A DNA stretch of 64,000 bases, from assembly GCA_021613335.1 (NCBI GenBank), contig JAJTWR010000266.1, forward strand, positions 2,593,501-2,657,500, given 5' to 3'. Numbering within the stretch: position 1 is the first letter of the stretch; each line of letters opens with the position of its first letter. The DNA is from Whitmania pigra. Its lineage: Eukaryota; Annelida; Clitellata; Hirudinida; Haemopidae. Of the stretch, positions 36,789-49,228 are shown piece after piece. The notes under the pieces were generated by a model that saw only the letters and a list, made by a program, of their open reading frames with translations, searched no databases and was not told where the DNA came from. Both the position numbers and the translations under genes were made by a program.

Positions 36789-38990
36789 GTGGAGAAACCC
36801 CAGCCCTCGGTCCGTGCCATTCACCGTCGCCGACTCAACAGCATTGACTGGGATACCTTCGAGATGGACCTCCACTCAGTCTCCGAAGAGCTCCACTCAA
36901 GCGACCTTGACGCCGAAGGGTTCGACACTCTCCTCAACAGAAAGCTAGAGCCTATCCTCGACGAACACGCCCCCTTCAAGAAGCTGACCATCCGCGTGGG
37001 CCAGTACTCAAACAACCAGCTCTCCAACGAAGCTATTGAAGCCAAGAAACGCTTGGAACGTCTATATCTTCGCAAACGTACAGCAGCTACAAAACAGGAG
37101 TACAAATCCGCAAAGGACGCCGCCAGGCTGGCCATCCTCAACTCCAGGGCATCTTCTATCAAGGAGGAACTCAGCTCCAACGCCAATCCACGTTCCATGT
37201 GGCGTTCGCTTCATAGCCTATTGCACAGCAACCCTCGTCAACACTACTCCGACGCTGAGTGCCAGTCTCTCGTCACCTCATTCAATGAATTTTTCATCTC
37301 AAAAATAGCCAACATTCATCAGTCAATCGCCAATACACTTTCTTCATCATCTATCTCATCCCTTCCAGCCAGGCAGTTCACTGGCACGCCTCTTTCAACT
37401 CTCCCTCCTGTCTCGCCTATAGAAGTCTTGAAAGCCATTCGAGCTCTGCCCAACAAAACCTCCCCGCTAGATCCTTTCCCAACCTCTCTCCTAAAAAAGT
37501 ATTCTCCCATTCTAGCTCCAACCTTTTCCAAACTCGCTAACATTTCCTTCAGCTCCGGTGTCTTCCCTTCCATCTTCAAGCGCGCGCAGGTACTCCCCTT
37601 GTTAAAAAAGCCAGGCCTCGACCCTAGCTCCCCGTCTAATTACAGACCAATCTCCAACCTCTCTACTATATCAAAACTACTAGACAGGCTCACCCTTTCT
37701 AGAATCAGTCCCCATATTACTAAGTCCTCTAACTTTTCTCTATTCCAATCCGCCTATAGACCTGGTTTCTCCACAGAGACCGCTCTTTCCCATATTTTCA
37801 ACAATATATCTCACATTTGTGGAAATCGTAACTGCGCCGTTATGGTCGGTCTAGACCTATCGGCAGCCTTCGACACCATCAACCATAGCATACTGTTAGA
37901 CAGACTCCGCTCCGACTTCGGCATCGAAGGCCTCGCACTTTCTTGGCTTCAATTTTACCTCTCCAATAGATCCCAATACGTCAAGCTGGGCTGCCATACT
38001 TCCTCTTCTGTTGATCTCCTTGCTGGAGTCTCCGTCCTGGGACCCCTACTTTTCACAACCTACACTTCACCCCTGTCTGACATCGTCAAAAATTTTGACG
38101 TGTCCTTCCACCAATACGCGGATGACACGAGTCTCTACTCTGTCCTCTCCAGCGACAAAGTCTCTGCTCAATTAGACAATCTGCGAAGGTGCACAGACGC
38201 CATTAACGACTGGCACCTCGTTAACTTCCTTCAACTCAACCCTCAAAAGTCGGAAATAATGTTCATCGGCACTCCTCTTCAACTGAGAAACCTATCCCCT
38301 CCATCTTCAATAACTATCGCTGGCACCCTTCTTCCTTCTTCTACCCTAAAACTTCTCGGCGTTACTTTTGATTCCCATCTCAGCTTTAAACAACATGCCT
38401 CCTCCATAGCAAAATCTTGCAATCATCTCATCTGGGCTATACGACACATCCGCCCACTCCTCTCGGTTGACACGACTGCTGCCCTCGCACGCAGCCTGGT
38501 CCTCTCCCGCCTTGACTACTGCAACTCCCTCCTGTATGGCGCTCCAGCCTCTCTTACCCTCTCCTTTCAGCGCATTCAAAACAAGTTAGCCAAACTTGTT
38601 CTTCTTAATCCCTATCTCAACAGCTCCGAGGCCCTGACACAACTGCACTGGCTACCCATTCATCTTCGCATCATCTACAAAATATCTCTACTCACTTATC
38701 GCACATTAACTACATTCAACCCCCCTTATCTCCATCATCTCATTCGCCACCGTCACATCCCCGATCACCTCCGCTCATCTTCTATAATTCATCTCCACCA
38801 ACCTGTTCACAAATCATCCATAGTCAACCGAGGCTTCTCTCATGCCTCGCACGCCGTCTGGAATAGCCTGCCCCCCATCATCCGGTCTCAGCCCACGATC
38901 GAGCTCTTCAAGCGCCAGCTGAAGACCCATCTCTTCAAAAGTTCCTTGAAAACTCAAGGCGCCTCTGACGCTACGCTTAAGGCGCCATAG
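36789..38990 (+). CDS. LINE ORF2 part: reverse transcriptase and C-terminus, 733 aa
   Basis: A long open frame of the L2-like LINE, in frame with the end of its endonuclease (upstream frames are shifted). RT motifs in order: SNYRPISNLSTISKLLDRL (about residues 280-298), FQSAYRPGFSTETAL, GLDLSAAFDTINHSILLDRL, LAGVSVLGPLLFTTYTSPL, HQYADDTSLYSVL (catalytic Asp pair present) and LKLLGVTFDSHLSFKQH. The C-terminus has SHASHAVWNSLPPIIRSQP. In the conserved GVPQGSVLGP block the PQG residues are missing, a 9-nt in-frame loss. That probably inactivates the enzyme although the frame stays open. The first Met is not the native start. Confidence 0.85.
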   Translation: MEKPQPSVRAIHRRRLNSIDWDTFEMDLHSVSEELHSSDLDAEGFDTLLNRKLEPILDEHAPFKKLTIRVGQYSNNQLSNEAIEAKKRLERLYLRKRTAATKQEYKSAKDAARLAILNSRASSIKEELSSNANPRSMWRSLHSLLHSNPRQHYSDAECQSLVTSFNEFFISKIANIHQSIANTLSSSSISSLPARQFTGTPLSTLPPVSPIEVLKAIRALPNKTSPLDPFPTSLLKKYSPILAPTFSKLANISFSSGVFPSIFKRAQVLPLLKKPGLDPSSPSNYRPISNLSTISKLLDRLTLSRISPHITKSSNFSLFQSAYRPGFSTETALSHIFNNISHICGNRNCAVMVGLDLSAAFDTINHSILLDRLRSDFGIEGLALSWLQFYLSNRSQYVKLGCHTSSSVDLLAGVSVLGPLLFTTYTSPLSDIVKNFDVSFHQYADDTSLYSVLSSDKVSAQLDNLRRCTDAINDWHLVNFLQLNPQKSEIMFIGTPLQLRNLSPPSSITIAGTLLPSSTLKLLGVTFDSHLSFKQHASSIAKSCNHLIWAIRHIRPLLSVDTTAALARSLVLSRLDYCNSLLYGAPASLTLSFQRIQNKLAKLVLLNPYLNSSEALTQLHWLPIHLRIIYKISLLTYRTLTTFNPPYLHHLIRHRHIPDHLRSSSIIHLHQPVHKSSIVNRGFSHASHAVWNSLPPIIRSQPTIELFKRQLKTHLFKSSLKTQGASDATLKAP

Positions 38991-39510
38991 AAATAAACTA
39001 TTATTATTATTATTATTATTATTATTTAAGTTGCAGAGTAGCTTTGATAACATTCAATTCCATCCAGCAATAAAAATGTTTTGGATCAAACCAAATATAA
39101 AATTGATGCCATTTTCTAGCCCCTGAAACATGCAGGTTCATGATCTCACATTATTATCTCGTAGTCATTAAATTTTTGAGTGCCCCATGGCATTTCTGAA
39201 TTTTGTAAAAATTTAGAATCAACTTGAACAATTCTATTTAATTGCAATCATGCATGCAATTAAGTTTATGTCTGAAGTTTTTACATATAAATAAAAAAAT
39301 GTTATCATAATTACTTTAGCTAAATACTGATTTTTCAAAATTTTCAATCTGATATATTATCTGCATTTTAAAAATTCCTTATACAAAAATGTTTAAAAAA
39401 TAAGAAAACAATCGTCACCATACTTCCTTTTTTTAATTTATTAGGAATTTCAACTGGAAATATACTGCAATATATATGTATTTTTATGATCTAGCAAGAT
39501 TACACACGAA

Positions 39511-42500
39511 TTAGGTCATATTCTCGTACTCCGTTTTCCTTTTCCTAAACTTTTTGCAAAGTGGAATTCCAAGAAAGACCAAGCCGTTTGCTAGGCACAC
39601 GGCAGCTATTGCATAAAAAACGTCGTCATAAGAACCGCTTATGTCGAACAAGGCACCAGATAAAATGGGACTGATCATGGTTCCAATTCCTGCGAAGAAG
39701 CATGAAATTGTCCACCCAAGATCGGATGGCATATCCATAGCTTCCAATGTCGTGGCATAAATGTATACGAAAGATAATATTCCAATAATTCCAAAAACTG
39801 AAAAAAATTATAAAATGATATTACTTTAAAATTAAAATTACATATGTTAAAGTTAAATCTATTTAGTTTTCTTAAATTTTTCATTCGAATGATATTAAGA
39901 TGCCTCTAAAAGGATGATAAAGAAAGTTTTAAATAAATGATATTTTAGTCAATTCGAATATTATTATATTTACTTATATGGTCAAGTTGAATATTATTCA
40001 AGTGAAGTAAATGTGAATATTATTATATTTACACATATGGTCAAGGTGTTGCTGAGTTGATAAACTAAAAAATCATCAAAAAATTGAAAATTTTAATTTA
40101 TCAATTAATATTTATAACTTCCAACAAATTAATCACATATCATTTGCTTGGTTGAGGTATGAATTTTGCTTAAAATGATATAGACAAATCAAAGGCTTAA
40201 ATTAATTGTTTAAATAAATTGTTTTTAAATTAAATTAATTAATTAGTTATATAAATAAACAAATATTTGAATTTTTATAATTGCATACAAACCCGAAGAC
40301 ATGATCATTATGTTTACGAACGAGGGATCTATTGATGGCCACGCGAAAAACATCACGGAAATTGCTAGGCATGAGAAGATGGTAACATAAATCAAATTTC
40401 CTTTAAATTTATGTCCTATTTGAATCATTACGAGGCAAGTAATGATTTCGAAAACGCTAAGAAGGACCAACGACAAAGATGCATCCAATTTGTCGTAGCC
40501 TTTGTCTTCCATGTAATGAGGCTGCAACAATTTGAAATGTTCTGTGAGGTAATATTAGCAAAGTTTTGAATTATTGCTTATTAACCAAATTAATCACTGG
40601 GACTAATTGACTAGAAAAAATCATTATGGTTCCTATAAGCCAAAGGATTCTTTCTGGAGTTCGACAGATGTCCGACCATTTAGAAAATATCTTCTTATCC
40701 GCGCGTTCACAAATTTGAGACTCCTTTTCAATGTCGCAGATGGTTTTTTCTGTACTCTCTCCATGCAATGGTATCTATGAAAAACATCTCATTTTTATTG
40801 ATTATCTACAAAAGTCATTTGTCAAAATAACTGAAAGTTTTATGGTTGTATTTTTCTTACCTTGTTCTAAATCTTTTACGCTTCAAATTTTTGAGATTTT
40901 TAACTTGATCTTTAAGTTTTATGATAAGACATAGCATTTTAAATATATTGTATAACTTACAATTTTTAATATTTATGAATTATTATAAATTATTATTTAT
41001 TATTATTAATCAAATTGTAAATATTAGATTTTTACTCTTCCCTGTTTACATTGTCATGATTTACATTAATATTTAATAAAAATAAATCCAAGCATTTTAT
41101 GTGTGCAAATTTTAAGAAAACATCAAATTTGTAAGTCTTTCATTTGAATTAATGAACACATATATCCAAATTATATTAACAAAACAATATTATCAAATTG
41201 TTTTAACTTTTCTAACTTTAATTTATTTATTATATTAATTAAATCTTACGTATATGTAAAGAAAGATTTTAATTGAGCGTTACTTATTTTTGAGCTTTTA
41301 TTTTACTAACTTTAAGTAAAAATAGAAAACTACTGATGCCCCCAAGAATAAATATTTTTACTCCAGCAACTGCAAATGCAATTCTCCAAGAAGTGAGTTT
41401 TATAATCCATGCGTAAAGAGGACTGGAAGTCATCATGGCTGAAAGATAAAATCATTAAATATCCAAAACATGAATAATGAAGGTTCAAATATCTAACCAA
41501 TCGGATATGACACTTGATAAGCCGATGTAGCGAGAACGTGATAACGATGGTTCGGGGGGAAAAATTCAATCAAAATCAAAGTCGATGACAAGAATATCAA
41601 GCAACATCCAATACCAAAGCTGAGACTAAAAGTCAAAAATAGCCACGAAACTTGTTCCACTAAGGAAGATGTGAAGCAACCAGCTGTTAGCAACAACGTT
41701 CCGACAAGAGAACATATCATGTAACCTTTCGTGCCAACTTTTCTGATCATTAACGTTGGAATAGGGGCCAAAATGTCCGTAAGAGCGATTACAACAACTG
41801 GAATCCAATCTTAACGAGAAACACGGCTGATATGTATATGCTCCCGTTTTTACAATAATGTTTAATAATTAAGTAATAATTAAATGGAATCCAGTCTTAA
41901 AAAGAAACATGTTTATTTTAGAATTAATGTGCTTATAGTTGAAAACAGGAGATTATTTTTGTTTCTGAAATAATTTTAATAAATAAATGTTTTAATATTT
42001 TTTAAGACATTACGTGATTGGTTTAAATGAATGTTTCTTCTGCGTTTCTATTACGGAAAATATTATAATTACTAACTATTAATTAAATCACTCGCTCAGA
42101 AAAGTCATAACAACGTTGCCATTGAAGGCCTTGTAGCATTTTGTTCGCATCAGAAACAAAAGAAATAAAAGGATAATTATAGGATAAGGTTTATAAATAA
42201 GTTATAATGCAGATGTGTTCAAAATTAAAAAAAAAAACAACTTAATTTTAATAACATTGATAACAATTTACGAAACAGTTTTTAGTAGGAAATTTCTTGA
42301 CTCAATCATCTTTTAATGTAATATATTATTCTTTTGAATTAATCAAAAAACATTTATGAATGGATTTCAAGTTTGTTACAAAGTCTAACTCACCCAGTTC
42401 AGCCATTTTGCTTCCATAGATTTTCTTGAATTCCGCAATAAACACTCCAAAGCTGTAGACCACACTTGTTCTTATGTAATTAATGACAACACAGGATATG

Positions 42501-42559
42501 CAGACAATCCATCCATTTCGGTTGCTATGGTTTCCTTTTGAATCTTCCGATTCACTCAT
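39511..42559 (-). CDS. MCT-7: SLC16-like transporter, complete, 436 aa
   Basis: Exons: A 42394-42559, B 41498-41809, C 41311-41438, D 40586-40774, E 40293-40521, F 39511-39797; 1311 nt, open. The start is the ATG at 42559 (MSESEDSKGNHSNRNGW). Twelve hydrophobic segments are distributed as in the other copies: TM1 in A, TM2-4 in B, TM5-6 in C, TM7 in D, TM8-9 in E, TM10-12 in F. Exon A codes for SFGVFIAEFKKIYGSKMAELG and exon F ends KKFRKRKTEYENMT. It is extremely close to MCT-6 and MCT-8, including introns, so it is a recent duplicate or is homogenised by gene conversion. Its upstream flank abuts the duplicated lectin exon. Confidence 0.9.
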
Positions 42560-42927
42560 TCTGTCGTTCTGAACGTTAGTCAGCAGCGACGCAAACTCGT
42601 CAATTGATAGAGAGCAACCGATATATAAAGAATGTGTCTAATTTTGGATATTAACTAATATTTGTGAAAATAAATGAAATTTCAGAACTAAAATAAAGAT
42701 TACGAAATGTATTATTATTATTTTTTTTTTTTAACATTACTTCTTTGAATGAAGAGTGTCAAAAGTTAAATGCACACCTGTAACTCCGCAACATCTGTGT
42801 TTTTTTAATACCGTGTTTCCCAGAAAATAAGGCAGTGTCTTTATATTAATATTTGCTCCAAAAGACGCATTATTTTCGAGGTTTCTTATATTTTTATAAC
42901 CAACAGCCAACCAGTATACCAACCAAT

Positions 42928-44156
42928 TGAAGGTATAGACCTTTGCCTTCTGCGTTCTATTGTTCCTTTATGATTTATACATACCATATGTTTCCGACAA
43001 GTGGCAAAACTCACGTATTCAGTAGCTGAGTAAGCCCACCCTCGATGGCTTAAAATTGTCTTTTGATTTATTGTTTATTGATGAAAAAAATACGGTGTCA
43101 AAATTTTTTCAAAGCATCTTGTATCCGACCTAACATCTGTTGAAGATGAGAAACTTGACCTAATACGTATTGGAAATATTATGTTATACATATTGCTTTA
43201 CAAAAGTTTTCAAAGCAAAAACACATAGAAAATATATTTTTTTATTTGCTTTGATTTTGGTATTGACCATAATATTAGACGATTTCTTTCTCATGAAATT
43301 GCCATGACTAATGAAGCAAGCACTGTCTTCTCATACAAAAGATTTCTTTTCGCGAGATTCTCGGCGGTTTGCCGATTTGGTTTTTGTCAGAAGGAGAAGG
43401 AAATCAAATAACTAAAAAGTTATTTAGAATAATATTTTACTTAAAAACTCCCAAGTACATTTTAAAGGTTTTTTAAATTAGATTTTAATTTACCTAAAGA
43501 CACACTAATTTCTTAATTAAACGCAACTTTGAATCGTTCTCAATTTTTAGGAGAGAAAATTTAAAAAAAAAACATAATTATAACAAATAAATATTGAGAA
43601 AATTAATAAAATTCTTGATCAATTTCTTAGGAACCAATGGCGCATTTGTTAACAAAGAGCTTTATTCTCTGATGTTGTTTAAAGCTTGTTCTTTTTACCA
43701 AGCCATTCCAACATACTGGTACCAATTCATAATTCCTGGAACGGATACTCTGACATCAGTCTCTAAATTCTTTGACTCCCTCAAAAGTGACACATTACTG
43801 GAATGCACCCTCAAATGCCACTTGGAAACAGGGGGTCGATGTGTAGCCTTCCAATATTTCACTAATTACAATGCCTGCCAGTTGTTCGATAACCACGGAA
43901 TTGGATTTAAAATTGTGAACTCCTATGCTTATTATCAGGTACGTTGTTCAATTCAATTTTATTCAATCGTTTTAATTTGAATATTTCTGGTGTGATACGA
44001 CATGATGAAACCACATTGAGTTTCAACTAACTGGAAATTGATTCTGAATTTAACTGAAGTGAACTAGCAAAGTTCACGCGTCTATCTCGGGGTCTGATTT
44101 GACCACTGAAGATCGGTGCATTTTGAAACTGTTTTCAACAAACGTTCGCGGCTGAG
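42928..44156 (+). repeat. Segmental duplicate of the lectin 5' region (also 50753-52003)
   Basis: From TGAAGGTATAGACC onward, this block matches the upstream region, first exon and start of intron 1 of the lectin gene at 50753-52003. It differs by scattered substitutions and small indels. It shows that the MCT-7/MCT-8 duplication carried along the neighbouring lectin 5' end. Confidence 0.85.
43637..43938 (+). pseudogene. Duplicated first exon of PAN/apple-like lectin, frameshifted
   Basis: A copy of the lectin exon 1 (51463-51768). It starts with an ATG at 43637 (MAHLLTKSFIL), but 4 nt are missing after the TTTATTCTC of the signal peptide, which gives an immediate TGA. The downstream PAN-like part remains open in another frame (QAIPTYWYQFIIPGTDTL, then CTLKCHLETGGRCVAFQYF) and the donor CAG|GTACGT is kept. 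No exons 2-4 follow; a DUF4806-like gene is found instead. It is therefore a 5' gene fragment and pseudogene. Confidence 0.82.
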
Positions 44157-44200
44157 TTTGCTTTAGGAAGAAGATTAAGCAACGATAAAATTTCTGCAAC

Positions 44201-45927
44201 ATGAGTTTATCGCCATACGTTTCAGAGAGAACTAAAAGACGTCAATTAGCTAGACGAGTTGAAGAAATTATGAATCAGTTGAAAACTGATGCTAATGTTA
44301 ACGTTGAGCATATTCCTTCATGCTCCAATACGGATGTAAATAATGTTTCTAGTTTTAGAAATTCAGTCGATACCGTAAGCCAGAGAGTATTAGAGTCAGT
44401 TGACGATGAATTACATCGACAATTTGATGAGGATACGTGGTCCATTCGTTTCCAAAATTCAGAAGAAGAAAGGGATTTGGAAGATCCAAATCATGAAACT
44501 GATGAGTTTAACATAACTGAAGAGCATGTTATTTCTGATTTGCCAAATGATTCTAGAACTCTTCTTGGAACCAATAAGACTATAAAATGCACAAAAATAC
44601 TTTGGCTGGAGGGGACTAAATGAAATATAGTTTGTAAATAATATAATAAAATGTGTATTGCTTTTCATGATTCAGATGATGTTATGGATGCCAGAGCAAA
44701 GACAAAATTGGCTGAGGAGACATCGAACATCGATTCTGAAACTGATGTCATTGAAAAAAAAGAAGAATAAAGCATACAAGACTGATATATTCCTAAAGGT
44801 GTGCAATACTGGATTTATTTTAACAATATTTTTTGCAGAGCAAAAAGGAGGATAGATTCAAGTAGTGATGAAGAAGTTGTTTCATTGAAACTGTGGTATG
44901 TCCATTCGAACATATTGCGAATATTATATGTTTTAAAATTTGTTTTTTAACTTGTTATACGTTATCTGTTTAGCTAATTGCAATTTTAAATTATTCAGAA
45001 AACCAGAGGATGTCCAAATAAATAAGCCAATTCCTCCTTCAAAAGAAGTGTTTCAGGTCCACCATTCTCCTTCATTTCGATCTCAGCCACCTCAATCACA
45101 TCACTCAGAATTACCTCATCCCTCTCCCCAAGTATTAACATCTAGCACCCTTGGTGAGCTAGACTTGTTATGATAATTGTTATTGACAATTAAATTCATA
45201 TTCATTCTTGATATATTGCTTCAAAACTGATTTGGATAAAGCTATTAATCTCTTAATAGCAAATACAGAGATGATTAAGAGATCTCTTGATATGATTGCA
45301 AAGAGCTTGCAAAACAACATGGTTACTAATGCTGAAATTTCGGAAGGAATTAGTTTGCCAATTTGGAGTGATTGCGAATTTGCAAGCATTGAAGACCTTT
45401 TAAAGGATGTTGGAATTAAAAACCAATAGGTTGGTATAAAATCAATACTTTAAAAATTAGTTTAATGACTCTAATTCTCAATTCAGATTTCTGCTCTGGC
45501 ATCCAATGGAAGGCATAACATTGAGACCACCATCCGGAGGCTTATGAAGCATTTGCTGAAGGATAAAATGAGTCGAAAGTGCAATTTTTCAGGACAGCAT
45601 GGCAAAAAGGCTTTTCGACAAGCCGAAATGTTTAATGTTGTGTTTGGTTAGTCAACTGGTTTCCCTTTTGTAACTTTGTTGATTAATACTTTGGTTTGAT
45701 GCTACTATAAATTGAATTTCAATTTAACGTAATTATAGAGTAATAATAAGATTAGCAGTATTATTAATCTTTTCATCTGGAAAATTTTAGGGGTAGTACA
45801 AAGGAACCCAAGCACTTCAGCTGCAACCAGCCAAGATTGTGAGTTGGAACTTCGCAAGTGGCTTGGAAATGCCAGAGACAGAGGAGCTGGCAGTCGGAAA
45901 AGAATTAATTTAATTAATAACGGCTGA
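44201..45927 (+). CDS. DUF4806-like multi-exon gene, possibly mobile-element derived
   Basis: Exon-like pieces in order: 44201 to about 44600 (MSLSPYVSERTKRRQLARR, acidic), 44676-44798, 44839-44895 (RRIDSSSDEEVVSLKL), 44999-45153 (Pro/Ser/His-rich), about 45212-45430 (KAINLLIANTEMIKRSLDMI, then LPIWSDCEFASIEDLLKD), 45487-45646 and 45791-45927. The last two carry the most diagnostic part (RRLMKHLLKDKMSRKCNFSG, then GKKAFRQAEMFNVVFGVV). They resemble the C-terminal DUF4806 domain of expanded invertebrate gene families. Good acceptors precede most pieces. An A-run at 44754-44761 may carry an indel, and the exit from the first exon and the join after 45430 are unclear. The gene may be slightly broken. 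AATAAA follows at about 45937. Function unknown. Confidence 0.6.
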
Positions 45928-45989
45928 ATTTTTTCAATAAACTTGATGTAATCCAAAAATTTGTATTCTTCAGTGTTACATATATTGTT

Positions 45990-46132
45990 GGGAAATTCGT
46001 CATTAATGATGTAGGGATTGGGCTGGGCAACCCGTGCTTAATGATGCCGGGCAACTAATGCGGGGCCCGTCTGGTGCCCACAGACACAAATCAACGGAAA
46101 CCCGGCGGACTACCCGAGTAGGACCCGTGTCA
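45990..46132. other. GC-rich island at a duplication junction
   Basis: About 120 bp rich in GGGC and CCCG words (GGGCTGGGCAACCCG, later CCCGGCGGACTACCCGAG) between the DUF4806-like gene and the point (46133) where sequence homologous to the 3' flank of MCT-7 resumes. It could be an end of the mobile unit that brought in the DUF4806-like gene. No matching inverted end was found. Confidence 0.4.
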
Positions 46133-46286
46133 CAAAATGTTTAAAAAATAAGAAAACAATCGTCACCATACTTCCTTTTTTTAATTTATTAAGCATTTCA
46201 ACTGGAAATATACAGCAATATATACTTATTTAGCCACAATTTCAACTAACAGAAAGTTTTTATGATCTAGCAAGATTACACACGAA

Positions 46287-49228
46287 TTAGGTCATATTCT
46301 CGTACTCCGTTTTCTTTTTCCTAAACTTTTTGCATAGTGGAATTCCAAGAAAGACCAAGCCGTTTGCTAGGCACACGGCAGCTATTGCATAAAAAACGTC
46401 GTCATAAGAACCGCTTATGTCGAACAAGGCACCAGATAAAATGGGACTGATCATGGTTCCAATTCCTGCGAAGAAGCATGAAATTGTCCATCCAAGATCG
46501 GATGGCATATCCATAGCTTCCAATGTCGTGGCATAAATGTATACGAAAGATAATAATCCAATAATTCCAAAAACTAAAAATAAAATATAAAATGATATTA
46601 CTTTAAAATTAAAATTACATATTTTAAAGTTAAATCTATTTAGTTTCCCGAAATTTTTCATTCGAATGATATTAAGATGCCTCTAAAAGGAAGATAAAGA
46701 AAGTCTTAAATAAATGATTATTTAGTCAATTCGAATATTATTATATTTACGTATATGGTCAAGTTGAATATTATTCAAGTAAAGTCAATATGAATATTAT
46801 TATATTTACACATATGGTCAAGGTGTTGCTGAGTTGATAAAATAAAAAATCATCAAAAAATTGAAAATTTTAATTTATCAATTAATATTTATAACTTCCA
46901 ACAAATTAATCACATATCATTTGCTTGGTTGAGGTATGAATTTTGCTTAAAATGATATAGACAAATCAAAGGCTTAAATTAATTGTATAAATAAATTGTT
47001 TTTAAATTAAATTAATTAATTAGTTATATAAATAAACAAATATTTGAATTTTTATAATTGCATACAAACCCGAAGACATGATCATTATGTTTACGAACGA
47101 GGGATCTATTGATGGCCACGCGAAAAACATCACGGAAATTGCTAGGCATGAGAAGATGGTAACATAAATCAAATTTCCTTTAAATTTATGTCCTATTTGA
47201 ATCATTACGAGGCAAGTAATGATTTCGAAAACGCTAAGAAGGACCAACGACAAAGATGCATCCAATTTGTCGTAGCCTTTGTCTTCCATGTAATGAGGCT
47301 GCAACAATTTGAAATGTTCTGTGAGGTAATATTAACAAAATTTTGAATTATTGCTTATTAACCAAATTAATCACTGGGACTAATTGACTAGAAAAAATCA
47401 TTATGGTTCCTATAAGCCAAAGGATTCTTTCTGGAGTCCAACAGATATCCGACCATTTAGAAGATGTCTTCTTATCCGCGCGGTCACAAATTTGGGACTC
47501 CTTTTCAATGTCGCAAGTGTTTTTTTCAATACTCTCTCCATGCAATGGTGTCTATGAATAACATCTCAGTTTTATTGATTACCTACAAAAGTCATTTGTC
47601 AAAATAACTGAAGGTTTTATGGTTGTATTTTTCTTACCTTGTTCTAAATCTTTTACGCTTCAAATTTTTGAGATTTTTAACTTGATCTTTAAGTTTTATG
47701 ATAAGACATAGTATTTTAAATATATTGCATAACTTACAATTTTTAATATTTATGAATTATTATAAATTATTATTTATTATTATTAATCAAATTATTGTGT
47801 TGCAAATATTAAAATTTTACTCTTCCCCTTTTACATTGTCATCATTTACATTAATATTTAATAAAAATAAATTCGAACATTTTATGTTTGCAAATTTTAA
47901 GACAACATCAAATTTGTAAGTTTTTCATTTTAATTAATTAATACATGTATCCAAATTATGTTAACAAAACAATATTATCAAATTATTTTAACTTTAATTT
48001 ATGTATTATATTAAATAAAAATTATATTTATGTGAAGAAAGATTTTAATTGAGAATTAGTCATTTTAGCGCTTTTATTTTACTAACTTTAAATAAAAAAA
48101 AGAAACTACAGATGCCTCCAAGAATAAATATTTTTACTCCAGCAACCACAAATGCAATTCTCCAAGAAGTGCGTTTTATAATCCATGCATAAAGAGGACT
48201 GGAAGTCATTGCTGAAAGATAAAATCATTAAATATCCAAAACATGAAGAATGAAGGTTCAAATATCTAACCAATCGGATATGACACTTGATAAGCTGATG
48301 TAGCGAGAACGTGATAACGATGGTTCGGAGGAAAAAATTCAATCAAAACCAAAGTCGATGACAAGAATATCAAGCAACATCCAATACCAAAGCTGAGACT
48401 AAAAGTCAAAAATAGCCACGAAACTTGGTCAACAAGTGAGGACGTGAAGCAACCAGCTGTTAGCAACAACGTTCCAACAAGAGAACATATCATGTAACCT
48501 TTCGTGCCAACTTTCCTGATTATTAACGTTGGAATAGGAGCCAGAATGTCCGTAAAAGCTATTACAACAACTGGAATCCAGTCTTAAAAAGAAACATGTT
48601 TATTTTAGAATTTATGTGCTTATAGTTGAAAACAGGAGATTATTTTTGTTTCTGAAATAATTTTAATAAATAAATGTTTTAATATTTTTTAAGACATTAC
48701 GTGATTGGTTTAAATGAATGTTTCTTCTGCGTTTCTATTACGGAAAATATTATAATTACTAACTATTAATTAAATCACTCGCTCAGAAAAGTCATAACAA
48801 CGTTGCCATTGAAGGCCTTACAGTATTTTGTTCGCATCAGAACAAAAAAAATAAAAGGATAATTATAGGATGAGGTTTATAAATAAGTTATAATGTAGAT
48901 ATGTTCAAAATTAAAAAACAACTTCGATTACAATTTACGAAACAGTTTTTAGTAGGAAATTTCTTGACTCAATCATCTTTTAATGTAATATATTATTCTT
49001 TTGAATTAATCAAAAAACAATTTTGAATGGATTTCAAGTTTGTTACAAAAAGTCTAACTCACCCAGTTCAGCCATTTTGCTTCCATAGATTTTCTTGAAT
49101 TCCGCTATAAACACTCCAAAGCTGAGGACCACACTTGTTCTTATGTAATTAATAACAACACAGGATATGCAGACAATCCATCCATTTCTGTTGTTATGGT
49201 TTCCTTTTGAAACTTCCGATTCACTCAT
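46287..49228 (-). CDS. MCT-8: SLC16-like transporter, complete, 435 aa
   Basis: Exons: A 49063-49228, B 48271-48582, C 48087-48211, D 47363-47551, E 47070-47298, F 46287-46573; 1308 nt, open. The start is the ATG at 49228 (MSESEVSKGNHNNRNGW). Exon C is 125 nt, three less than elsewhere: AIMTSS becomes AMTSS just after the splice site, an in-frame loss. In TM1 a Leu replaces Tyr in VVLSFGVF. Exon D (DKKTSSKWSDICWTPERI) shows the intact target of the SINE that broke MCT-5. It is the promoter-proximal end of the array, divergent from the lectin gene. Confidence 0.9.

Larger units (their letters stand above)
35840..39022 (+). mobile_element. Near full-length L2-like LINE between MCT-6 and MCT-7
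   Basis: Inserted into a duplicated intergenic module. TATTTAAG flanks both ends (35832-35839 and 39023-39030), and the uninterrupted sites remain at about 23771-23785 and 29420-29440. It has a 5' leader, an endonuclease part (DILALTETWIASD near 36285, with frameshifts around 36440 and 36620), a long RT frame and an (ATT)n 3' end. A SINE is nested in the leader. Sequence style (STETALSHIF, GLDLSAAFDTINHSIL, YADDTSLYS) is that of the L2/CR1 group. Confidence 0.88.
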
